A stretch of 39,894 nucleotides of DNA from contig WLOF01000006.1 in NCBI GenBank assembly GCA_009699375.1, forward strand, positions 1 through 39,894, read 5' to 3'. The translations under genes were made by a program, and so were the position numbers. Source of the DNA: Actinomycetota bacterium (GTDB lineage: Bacteria; Actinomycetota; Actinomycetes; Nanopelagicales; Nanopelagicaceae). Positions 20,938 to 29,410 of this stretch are shown here, piece by piece. The notes beneath the pieces were generated by a model. It saw only the letters and a program-made list of their open reading frames with translations, made no database searches and was not told where the DNA came from. Numbering within the stretch: position 1 is the stretch's first letter; every line of letters begins with the position of its first letter.

Positions 20938-21792
20938 TCAAAACCCTATTCCCATTTCATGTTTTGCTCTCGCGATAGCGCAAAATCCTTCAACTTCCAA
21001 CGCTTCGCCACGCAAAGTGGGATCTATCCCAGCTTTCATTAAAACTGCTTCAGCAATTGCGGAACTACCAAGCCAAGAACCAAGAGCAGACCTCAACATC
21101 TTTCGACGTTGCGCAAAAGCAGCATCAACTGCCGAGAAAACTGTGAGACGTAGTTGTTCATCCCCTGGTGTTGCGCGTCTTGTAAATCTTACGAGTTTGG
21201 AATCAACGTTTGGGGCTGGCCAAAATACAGAACGCCCGACAGTGCCCACATTAACCATCTGTGACCACCATGCAGCTTTTACACTCGGTATTCCGTAATC
21301 TTTTGTACCAGGTTTTGCAGCTAATCGATCTGCAACTTCTGCTTGAACCATGACAACTCCGGAATTGAGAGTTGGGAATTTCTCAAGGTATCTCAACAAA
21401 ACCGGTACTGAAACGTTATATGGCAAATTAGCGACAAGGACGGTAGGACTGCCCGGCACGGTTTCAATATCGAGAGCATCTGCATTTATTACAGTTAAGT
21501 TATTGGCTTTCTCTGAATGTAGAGCCATCGTCAGTGGAAGCTGGGTTGCCAGCCGAGAATCTATTTCGATAGCTGTAACCATTTTAGCTTGGGATAGCAG
21601 CGCAACAGTAAGTGAACCCAAACCGGGACCTATCTCCAGCGCGTGATCTTGTGTTGAGACTTCTGCCAGTTTGACGATTTTTCTACAAATATTTCCATCA
21701 ATAACAAAGTTTTGCCCAAGTGATTTTGCAGGTTTTAGTTGTAGTTTTTCTGCCAATGCGCGAATTTCAATCGCGCCTAAAGATTCATTCAT
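20938..21792 (-). CDS. rsmA: 16S rRNA (adenine1518/1519-N6)-dimethyltransferase
   Basis: KSLGQNFVIDGNICRKIV, LEIGPGLGSLTVALL, VANLPYNVSVPVLL. Confidence 0.96.
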   Translation of the reverse strand: MNESLGAIEIRALAEKLQLKPAKSLGQNFVIDGNICRKIVKLAEVSTQDHALEIGPGLGSLTVALLSQAKMVTAIEIDSRLATQLPLTMALHSEKANNLTVINADALDIETVPGSPTVLVANLPYNVSVPVLLRYLEKFPTLNSGVVMVQAEVADRLAAKPGTKDYGIPSVKAAWWSQMVNVGTVGRSVFWPAPNVDSKLVRFTRRATPGDEQLRLTVFSAVDAAFAQRRKMLRSALGSWLGSSAIAEAVLMKAGIDPTLRGEALEVEGFCAIARAKHEMGIGF

Positions 21793-22660
21793 TAGTTATC
21801 GAATTCGAGAAGGATCCAAAAAGTCTTTCTGCATTTGATCCCAAAGACGTCGCCAAGAATGCAAGGTCATCGCCTCGCTCTTCTGCGATTGCTCGGACAA
21901 TCGTGGCTATGTTGGCTGGCGTATTGAGGGAGCCGCGATGTGGCATGGGAGCAAGGAAGGGTGAATCTGTTTCAACCAATAATTGATCTATGGGCACCAA
22001 TTTCACAGCGTCGCGAAGTTGTGGAGCGTTTTTGAAAGTCATAGTTCCAGCAAAAGAGAGAATGTAACCTCGATCAATACATGTTTTCGCCATCTCGACA
22101 TCTCCTGAAAAGCAATGAAAGATAGTTTTATCTGGCGCACCAACTTCACGTAATACAGATAAAACATCTTCGTGGGAGTCTCGATCGTGAATTACCAAGG
22201 CTTTTTTCGTTTTCTTTGCGAGTTCTATATGCCACTTGAATGCCTCTTGTTGGCGTTTGCGCAATTCTGGTGGCGTGCGGAAATAATCTAATCCTGTTTC
22301 GCCGATTGCTCGAACGCGTGGATGGTTCGCGAGTTCTTCAATTACTTTTAAATCTTTTTCTAAATTTTCTACTATAGGCGCTTCGTTTGGGTGCAGTGCC
22401 ACGGCTGCCAAAACACTCTCATTCCAAAACTCTGCTGCTTCAACGCACCATCGAGATTGCTCTGCTGAATACCCCACTTGCATCACACGATCAACGCCGA
22501 CAGATTTGGCTTGCTTCAATATCTCACCAACTTCTGAAGAGTTGGGGGCGGTATCTGTAATTATTTCTAAGTGAGCATGCGAATCAACAGTTGGCGCAGG
22601 AAGTGGTTCAGGTAACGGCGCAGGTTGCCGATCTACATCTCTATTGTGGCGATCTGCCAT
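21785..22660 (-). CDS. tatD: TatD family hydrolase/DNase
   Basis: VDSHAHLEI, IGETGLDYFR, HCFSGD, ETDSPFLAP. Start trimmed to ATG 22660 (MADRHNRD), because 22741 lies inside metG. Confidence 0.94.
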   Translation of the reverse strand: MADRHNRDVDRQPAPLPEPLPAPTVDSHAHLEIITDTAPNSSEVGEILKQAKSVGVDRVMQVGYSAEQSRWCVEAAEFWNESVLAAVALHPNEAPIVENLEKDLKVIEELANHPRVRAIGETGLDYFRTPPELRKRQQEAFKWHIELAKKTKKALVIHDRDSHEDVLSVLREVGAPDKTIFHCFSGDVEMAKTCIDRGYILSFAGTMTFKNAPQLRDAVKLVPIDQLLVETDSPFLAPMPHRGSLNTPANIATIVRAIAEERGDDLAFLATSLGSNAERLFGSFSNSITNE

Positions 22661-22665
22661 ACGCG

Positions 22666-24237
22666 TTACTCGCTGACATCTAAACGTGGGAACAAGACTG
22701 CAGTTTTTGTAACATTCGAGCCTGCAGGTAACTGACCCCACCGAGAAACATCAGAAACCTTTTGTTTCGAAATTGGGCCCATTGTTACATTTGCGCCCAA
22801 GCTTTCCCAAAGAATTTCACAAGTGCCGGGCATAACCGGGTTAAGCAATACTGCCAGTGCTCGTAACGATTCAGCAGTGTTGTATAGAACTTGCTCCAGT
22901 TGGAGTTGGTTTGCAGAGTCTTTGGCAAGCTTCCATGGTTCATTTTCAGTTACATACCCATTGACTCGTTTGCAAAATTCCATAATCGAGTTAATTCCAC
23001 CTTGAAAATCTAAAGCGCACATTGCAGAATCTGCCTTACTTACAGTTGCTCCAAGGGCGCTTTCTAAGCTTGCATCCTTTGCAACTGCTGGGATAACACC
23101 ATCGCAGTATTTTTCAACCATTGCAGTAAGTCGAGAAGCAAGATTTCCAAAATCATTTGCGAGTTCACTCGTGTATCTCGCACTCATATCCTCCCATGAG
23201 AAAGAACCGTCGGTTCCGAATGGAATTGCCCTTAAGAAGTAATATCGAAATGCATCGACCCCGAAATGATCAGTAATGTCACTTGGTGCAATCCCAGTTA
23301 ATTTGCTTTTACTCATTTTTTCGCCGCCCACGAGGAGCCACCCGTGTGCAAATACTTTCTTAGGAACTGCTAATCCTGCCGCCATTAACATTGCTGGCCA
23401 GATCACTGCGTGGAAACGTAAAATATCTTTTCCAACTAAGTGCACATCCGCAGGCCACGTCTGTGTAAATTTGGCACCGCCTGGACTTTTTGGATCGTCT
23501 CCAAGCCCAACTGCAGTCGCATAATTAAGGAGAGCATCAAACCAAACATAAACAACTTGGTCAGTATCCCATGGGACGGGAATACCCCAATCAAAAGTAG
23601 AACGTGAAATAGAAAGATCTGAGACGCCACCTTCTAGAAATGAAACCACTTCGTTTCTTGCACTTTCAGGTTGGCATGCATCTGGATTATCTTTGTAGTG
23701 CTTCAGTAAAGGTTCAACAAAAGCTGACAGTCGGAAAAACCAATTGTTCTCATTAACTAGTTCAATGGGTTTACTGTGAATCGGACAAAGTTTTTCGCCG
23801 TTGGCTTCAATCAAATCTCCTGGCAACTTAAATTCTTCGCACCCGACACAATATGGGCCTTCGTATTTACCAGCGTAAATATGTCCTGAATCTTTCAAAC
23901 TTTGTAGAAATTTTTGAACCCGCTCAGTATGTCGAGGTTCAGTGGTACGAATAAAGTCATCATTTGCAATATTGAGGGATTTCCAATTTGGCTTCCAAGC
24001 GTTTTCTACTAGGCGGTCGACCCAGTCTTGTGGTGAAACTTTATTGAGATTTGCAGTGCGCATAACTTTCTGACCATGCTCATCAGTTCCTGTAAGAAAC
24101 CAAACTTCCTCGCCACGTTGACGATGCCAGCGAGTGAGAACATCGCCCGCCACGGTTGTATATGCATGGCCAATGTGTGGAGCGTCGTTGACATAATAAA
24201 TAGGTGTCGTTAAATAAAATGCTTTGTCAGTGCTCAC
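22666..24237 (-). CDS. metG: methionyl-tRNA synthetase
   Basis: TTPIYYVNDAPHIGHAYTTVAGDVL; KMSKSKL motif; anticodon-binding domain. Confidence 0.97.
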   Translation of the reverse strand: MSTDKAFYLTTPIYYVNDAPHIGHAYTTVAGDVLTRWHRQRGEEVWFLTGTDEHGQKVMRTANLNKVSPQDWVDRLVENAWKPNWKSLNIANDDFIRTTEPRHTERVQKFLQSLKDSGHIYAGKYEGPYCVGCEEFKLPGDLIEANGEKLCPIHSKPIELVNENNWFFRLSAFVEPLLKHYKDNPDACQPESARNEVVSFLEGGVSDLSISRSTFDWGIPVPWDTDQVVYVWFDALLNYATAVGLGDDPKSPGGAKFTQTWPADVHLVGKDILRFHAVIWPAMLMAAGLAVPKKVFAHGWLLVGGEKMSKSKLTGIAPSDITDHFGVDAFRYYFLRAIPFGTDGSFSWEDMSARYTSELANDFGNLASRLTAMVEKYCDGVIPAVAKDASLESALGATVSKADSAMCALDFQGGINSIMEFCKRVNGYVTENEPWKLAKDSANQLQLEQVLYNTAESLRALAVLLNPVMPGTCEILWESLGANVTMGPISKQKVSDVSRWGQLPAGSNVTKTAVLFPRLDVSE

Positions 24238-25085
24238 GGGGATATCTTAGAGGTTGATTTAGCATCAACAACTGCAGAAAATACGAGCCGTTTGGCAATA
24301 TCAAACTCTTGCGCGACCGTACTTATTGCCATTTTTCGATCCATTCCGGCATCTTCAAATTCTTTGACTCGGGCAACAATATTTTTCGTCGAAATTTCAC
24401 GAGCACCTTGATCTGCCCCCTGCAGGACGACAGTTACTTCTCCCAAAATCTCCTTACTTTTTGCCCACGTGAGAAGTTCTGAGAGTTTTCCACGAACCGT
24501 TTCTTCATACGTTTTTGTCATTTCTCTGCAGATGGCGCTTTGCCTGTGATCACCTAAATATTTGATTGCATCCTCAAGTGACTCAACAAGGCGATGGGGA
24601 GCTTCAAACCAAATGATTGTCCTTTCTTCGAAACGTAGATCCTCGAAGAATTTTTCTCTCGCTCCTTTGGCACGTGGTGAAAATCCTTCGAATGTAAACC
24701 GGTCTGTGGGCAGTCCAGATAAGGCAAGCGCAGTAGTTACCGCACTTGGACCAGGAATCACGTGAACATCGAAATTTTCTGCAATTGCATCTCTCATAAG
24801 TCGAAAACCAGGATCACTAATCGTTGGCATGCCAGCATCAGAAACGACCAGAACTTTCTTGCCTGCCCGTAAGTAACTCAAAAGTTCTTCAGTTCGCTCA
24901 ACTTCATTGCCCTCAAAAAATGAAATGACTTTGCCGCTACTTTGGACATCCAAATCGCTACATAACCTGTGAAATTTTCGAGAATCTTCGGCGGCGATAA
25001 ATTCGGCATCGGCGATTGCTTCGCGAAGACGAGGGCTCGCATCCCCTGAATTTCCCAAAGGGGTAGCTGCCAAAATTAAACTCAT
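24234..25085 (-). CDS. rsmI: 16S rRNA (cytidine1402-2'-O)-methyltransferase
   Basis: LILAATPLGNSGDASPRLREAI...VSDAGMPTISDPGFRLMRDAI...VIPGPSAVTTALALSGLPTDRFTFEGF. Confidence 0.96.
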   Translation of the reverse strand: MSLILAATPLGNSGDASPRLREAIADAEFIAAEDSRKFHRLCSDLDVQSSGKVISFFEGNEVERTEELLSYLRAGKKVLVVSDAGMPTISDPGFRLMRDAIAENFDVHVIPGPSAVTTALALSGLPTDRFTFEGFSPRAKGAREKFFEDLRFEERTIIWFEAPHRLVESLEDAIKYLGDHRQSAICREMTKTYEETVRGKLSELLTWAKSKEILGEVTVVLQGADQGAREISTKNIVARVKEFEDAGMDRKMAISTVAQEFDIAKRLVFSAVVDAKSTSKISP

Positions 25086-25132
25086 GCCTCAATCCTGCCA
25101 GTAATTTCCCCACTCGCGCTTAGGCTAACGAC

Positions 25133-26446
25133 ATGCCCTCGATCCTAATTGCGCTCATTTCTTTCGGAATGTCCATGTGGAAATTAGGCCGACCAAAAAG
25201 CTTTGTTTTCGATGAAGTTTATTATGTAGACGGTGCACGCGATCTCTTGAAATATGGTGTCGAGGTTACGGGCAACGCACCTGAATTCATCGTCCATCCA
25301 CCGGTTGGAAAATGGTTTATTGGTTTAGGAATCAAAATTTTTGGAGACAACTCATTCGGCTGGAGATTTGCCGTCGCAATCATTGGCGCTTTAACGATCA
25401 TTCTCGTTGCCAGAATTGCACTTCACTTATTCAATTCGCAATACATGTCCACATTAGCTGCTGGGCTTTTGGCCATAGATGGCCTGCATTTAGTCCATTC
25501 CAGAACAGCCCTACTTGATTTGTTTCTCACATTCTTTGTACTTTGCGCAGCACTTTCCTGGTTGAAAAAATTGTACTGGGTTACAGGTTTATCTTTTGGT
25601 TTAGCGATTGGCACAAAATGGAGTGGGATATTTTTCCTTGCAATTTTTGTTTTCATGACCGTTTATCGTGATTATTCTCAGAACAAAGTAAAATACTTCG
25701 AGCATCAGCTCCCGATAAAATTTATCAGCGTACTTAAAAGAGTCACCCAATTCTTTTTTCTTCCACTCACTGTATATGTTTTGTCATGGACAGGATGGTT
25801 TCTAAGTTCACGTGGGTGGGATAGACATTGGGCCCAACATCATCATTCCGCTTTTAGTTTTATTCCTGATTCGATTCGTTCATTTTGGCATTACCATGCA
25901 GAAATCTTTCATTTCCATACAACGCTCACTGAACATCATGCATACCAAGCAAACCCATGGAGTTGGTTAGTTATGGGAAGACCAACTTCATTTTTTTACG
26001 AAACTCCAAAGACTTGTGGCGCGAGTGCTTGTTCCCAAGAGATTTTGGCACTTGGAACTCCACTTCTCTGGTGGTCGTTCACTATCGCCCTCGCTATTCT
26101 GATTGGATATTGGATTTCGGGTGCGATGCAAAAGAAAATCGACAAACCAATATCTTTCATTCTTGCAGGAGTTATTGCAGGGTACTTACCCTGGTTTCTT
26201 TTTCAAAAGAGAACAGTCTTTAGCTTCTACGCAATCGTTTTTGAGCCCTTCCTTATTCTGGCGCTCACATATTGCGTCAATAAGTATCTAGGAATTCGTC
26301 CTTGGAGTCGTAATAGAAAAATTGCAGTGATTCTCTTTGTGGCTGTATTGGCTATAAATTTCCTTTATTTCCTACCCATATTTAACGGTACGGTTATTCC
26401 ATACGATCAATGGCACGACCGAATGTGGTGGCCTTCTTGGATTTAG
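25133..26446 (+). CDS. dolichyl-phosphate-mannose--protein mannosyltransferase (PMT/GT39 family)
   Basis: FVFDEVYYVDGARD...FIVHPPVGKWFIGLG...LLAIDGLHLVHSRTALLDLFLTFFV; multi-TM; divergent from rsmI as in mycobacteria. Confidence 0.92.
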   Translation: MPSILIALISFGMSMWKLGRPKSFVFDEVYYVDGARDLLKYGVEVTGNAPEFIVHPPVGKWFIGLGIKIFGDNSFGWRFAVAIIGALTIILVARIALHLFNSQYMSTLAAGLLAIDGLHLVHSRTALLDLFLTFFVLCAALSWLKKLYWVTGLSFGLAIGTKWSGIFFLAIFVFMTVYRDYSQNKVKYFEHQLPIKFISVLKRVTQFFFLPLTVYVLSWTGWFLSSRGWDRHWAQHHHSAFSFIPDSIRSFWHYHAEIFHFHTTLTEHHAYQANPWSWLVMGRPTSFFYETPKTCGASACSQEILALGTPLLWWSFTIALAILIGYWISGAMQKKIDKPISFILAGVIAGYLPWFLFQKRTVFSFYAIVFEPFLILALTYCVNKYLGIRPWSRNRKIAVILFVAVLAINFLYFLPIFNGTVIPYDQWHDRMWWPSWI

Positions 26447-26478
26447 CGCAGCAACTATTCGTTTGCAGCGCGATTTTG
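26446..26478 (+). terminator. putative intrinsic terminator of the PMT gene, embedded in the 3' coding end of the convergent gene
   Basis: GCGCaGCAA (26446-26454) / TTGCaGCGC (26463-26471), 9-bp stem with one A-A mismatch, then GATTTTGTTTT. Confidence 0.5.
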
Positions 26479-27231
26479 TTTTAGTCGATCTACAGCCTCA
26501 TCAGCTAATTGCTGATCAAAGACTTCATCTCGCGATGGTGCGGCAGCGGATAACGCTTCGTTAGCTAAGCGCTCTTGCTCATCAGACCATGCGCCAGGAA
26601 TTGTTAAATCTATAGTCCTCTTTGGCACAAATGCCTTTGGGGCATTGACATATGTTGGTACAGGAACAGAATTTGGTTGCCAAACATTTCTATCTTGTGC
26701 AGTTCCTTTTGGCAACAAAACAACTCCTGTGAGTTCTCTTTCTGACAAGGGAACCCAGTGCTCCTGAGAAACTTTTGGAGTAACGACTTGAGATAAATTG
26801 GTATTTGAAACACCCGCCGTGGTTCGGTGCAATTGCATAACTCTTCGGCGCTGAATTCTCGTGGCCGCGCTTTGCCGCCTAATGTGTGCGACATAAATGA
26901 TTAACCCGGTTAACGGTAGTAAGAAATATGTGTAAGGCAATGAATTTAAAATTACTTGCATAATTGTCACCACGAGAGTTATCGATAGTAGGGCGAAAAC
27001 AATTCGACGACGCATGAGAACTTGCGCCACTTTAGATTCATGATCTAGATCCGTATTCAAGGCACTGCTGGAAGAAACTTCTGAACCTGATCCACTTGCG
27101 ACAATACGGAGAGCGCTTTTATATCTTTCCACTGATTTTCCTGAAAATTCATCATGGCTATGTACCCATCGAGGTACGAAATAGGCAATCCACATTCCAA
27201 CAATCGCCAGATAGATGAGTCCTGAAGCCAT
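26455..27231 (-). CDS. SepX/GlpR-like divisome membrane protein
   Basis: N-terminal TM MASGLIYLAIVGMWIAYFVPRWV, central double TM, basic RRQSAATRIQRRRVMQLHRT, cytoplasmic tail; located next to rimJ-like and MoeA-like genes (cf. mycobacterial Rv0996 neighbourhood). Confidence 0.7.
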   Translation of the reverse strand: MASGLIYLAIVGMWIAYFVPRWVHSHDEFSGKSVERYKSALRIVASGSGSEVSSSSALNTDLDHESKVAQVLMRRRIVFALLSITLVVTIMQVILNSLPYTYFLLPLTGLIIYVAHIRRQSAATRIQRRRVMQLHRTTAGVSNTNLSQVVTPKVSQEHWVPLSERELTGVVLLPKGTAQDRNVWQPNSVPVPTYVNAPKAFVPKRTIDLTIPGAWSDEQERLANEALSAAAPSRDEVFDQQLADEAVDRLKQNRAANE

Positions 27232-27310
27232 GATGCATAAAGATAGAGGGGAACTAGATGACTATCGTGGATTTACGCGCACTATCAAGGAAGATTTCTT
27301 GAATACGTAT

Positions 27311-27895
27311 TTATGAAATTCTTGGATTTTCGCGAACAAAACATAGATGATCTCGCCATTGACCGTCGATATGGAGATAGCGAGGTCGTTCGCCTTCTAA
27401 GTGATAGCCAGCTTTTTCTGCAACTTTACGCGAGGCTGCATTCTCTGGGCGCAGATTGATTTCGATTCGATGGAGTAACAGTGATGAAAATCCATACTCT
27501 GTAAGTAGGTCAACTGCCTGAGTTGTTAGGCCCCGATTGGAATAAGCCTGATCTATCCAATATCCAATGTGAGCTCCTCTTAGGGCACCAAAAATAATTC
27601 CGCCCATCGATATTTGGCCCACAAGGCGACCTTCAAACCATATTGCCAGTGAAATGGAGCGTTGAGCGCGACCTTCTCTGTTGTATGCGCTCATCATTTG
27701 AAAATAACTCGGAAGATTTATTCCGTGATCTTCTCCAGGAATCCGGGGCAGAGTCGCTTCCCAAGGTTTAAGCCATTGCAGATTTGAATTTCGCACCCTG
27801 TTCCATTGCAATCGATCTCTCAGCCGTAACGGGCGAAGCTCGAGTGAGCCAAACGTGATGACAACTGGCCAATGGTGGGTTGAGAATTTTTCCAT
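27311..27895 (-). CDS. GNAT family N-acetyltransferase (RimJ/RimL-like)
   Basis: LELRPLRLRDRLQWNRVR, GYWIDQAYSNRGLTTQAVDLLTEYGF, NAASRKVAEKAGYHLEG. Start trimmed to ATG 27895 (MEKFSTHHW). Confidence 0.9.
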   Translation of the reverse strand: MEKFSTHHWPVVITFGSLELRPLRLRDRLQWNRVRNSNLQWLKPWEATLPRIPGEDHGINLPSYFQMMSAYNREGRAQRSISLAIWFEGRLVGQISMGGIIFGALRGAHIGYWIDQAYSNRGLTTQAVDLLTEYGFSSLLLHRIEINLRPENAASRKVAEKAGYHLEGERPRYLHIDGQWRDHLCFVRENPRIS

Positions 27896-27899
27896 AGTC

Positions 27900-28817
27900 T
27901 TAAAAATATCTACGTCGTAATACGACAACCGCCACCTGATCCCCGGCTGAAAGTTTTGTCGCATCTTCAGGAATGGCAATCAGGGCATTGGAATCAGCAA
28001 GTGTGGACATTTCTTCTTGATCTGGGATCGCGTGGACAGATTTTCCATCTTCAGAAAGAAATGCACGAAGATAGGAGCGCACACCTAGATTTGAGGCAAT
28101 CGGTTTTTCTAGTTTTGCTTTCACGCTTGGTCGATGAATATTTTCAGACCCCAACATCGTCCGAATCATTGGCCGAACGAATAATTCAAATGAAATGTAT
28201 GCAGAGATCGGATCACCGGGCAATGTAACTACCGGCGTACGGTCAGGACCAATTTTTCCGAAGTTATGGCGTCCACTATGTTCGATTGCCATATCTACAG
28301 TTGTAATTTCGCCAAGTGTGCTGAGGGTCCGAGTTATCAGGTCAAACGAATCATCACCCCGTTCACCGCTAACCACCACAAGATCTGCGCGCACCAACTG
28401 GTCCTCTATAAGAGATTTTAATTCTTCTTCGTTATCTGGAATTGAATGCACGCGATAACCAATTGCCCCAGCTTCGCGAACTGCAGTTGTGAGCAACCAA
28501 GAATTTGTTTCATATTCTTCTGAGCCAGCCAAGTTTTCTCCGGGCTCAACTAAATCCGGCCCAGCAGAAAGTATGACAACTCGTGGATGAGGAAGAGTTG
28601 GCAGATGCCCGCGACCGATAGAAGCTGCTAATCCAATATGAGTTGAGCGAATACGTGTGCCTTTGCGCATCACCAAGCGCTCACCAGCGTAAATATCTTC
28701 AGCCAGTGTTGCCCCATGTGCATCTAAAAGTGGAAGTTCGAACGCCTCCAGTGTGGCGCACATGGAAAGCAATGAACTTAGAAATTCATCGACTCGAATC
28801 TGCTCTGACATAATCAC
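27900..28817 (-). CDS. MoeA/gephyrin-like protein (Glp-type), apparently lacking MoeA domain II
   Basis: MoeA domain I (VDEFLSS..FELPLLDAHGATLAEDI), domain III (PHPRVVILSAGPDLVEPGE; TLPGDPISAYISFELFVRP) and domain IV (VRSYLRAFLSEDG). Only 305 aa. Confidence 0.82.
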   Translation of the reverse strand: MIMSEQIRVDEFLSSLLSMCATLEAFELPLLDAHGATLAEDIYAGERLVMRKGTRIRSTHIGLAASIGRGHLPTLPHPRVVILSAGPDLVEPGENLAGSEEYETNSWLLTTAVREAGAIGYRVHSIPDNEEELKSLIEDQLVRADLVVVSGERGDDSFDLITRTLSTLGEITTVDMAIEHSGRHNFGKIGPDRTPVVTLPGDPISAYISFELFVRPMIRTMLGSENIHRPSVKAKLEKPIASNLGVRSYLRAFLSEDGKSVHAIPDQEEMSTLADSNALIAIPEDATKLSAGDQVAVVVLRRRYF

Positions 28818-28854
28818 ACCATACTTGTTAAGGGCAGAGTTCTAGGGGATTTAA

Positions 28855-29397
28855 ATGGCCGAGGCTGACGAAAAAGCGAAGTTGCGTGAACAACTACGCC
28901 AACTTCGTCCACAGCGATTCACAAAAGATCCATTTCTGCATCTGCTTTCCATCCCACAAATCCGTGAGGCAAAAGTAATCACCAGTTATATCTCGTATGG
29001 ACTCGAGCCATCAACTTCTTCATTGAACGCCGAACTTTTGGAAAACAATAAGGTCGTCCTACTCCCAAGAATTTCTCATAATTCTTTAGATTGGGTGCGA
29101 TGGAGTGGAGATTTTGAAGACTTAGAACAAAGAGGAAACCTTCTTGAGCCGATTGGCGAATCAGAAAAAGATTTATCCATCATTGATGTTGTGATTCTTC
29201 CTGCGCTTTATATCGATAAAGATGGTTTTCGGTTAGGTAAAGGCGGTGGCTACTATGACAAGAGCCTTCCTTTGCTCAATGCGTGGAAAATTGCGTTGGT
29301 GCACGAAGGTGAAGTCGGCGATGACCAACTACCGGTAGAGCCTCATGACGTTTCTGTTGATGCAGTAGCGACACCAAATAATGTAAGGGTGTTCTAA
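28855..29397 (+). CDS. 5-formyltetrahydrofolate cyclo-ligase family
   Basis: VITSYISYGLEPSTSSLNAEL, VVILPALYIDKDGFRLGKGGGYYDKSL. Confidence 0.92.
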   Translation: MAEADEKAKLREQLRQLRPQRFTKDPFLHLLSIPQIREAKVITSYISYGLEPSTSSLNAELLENNKVVLLPRISHNSLDWVRWSGDFEDLEQRGNLLEPIGESEKDLSIIDVVILPALYIDKDGFRLGKGGGYYDKSLPLLNAWKIALVHEGEVGDDQLPVEPHDVSVDAVATPNNVRVF

Positions 29398-29410
29398 AGC
29401 AGTTCAGAAT

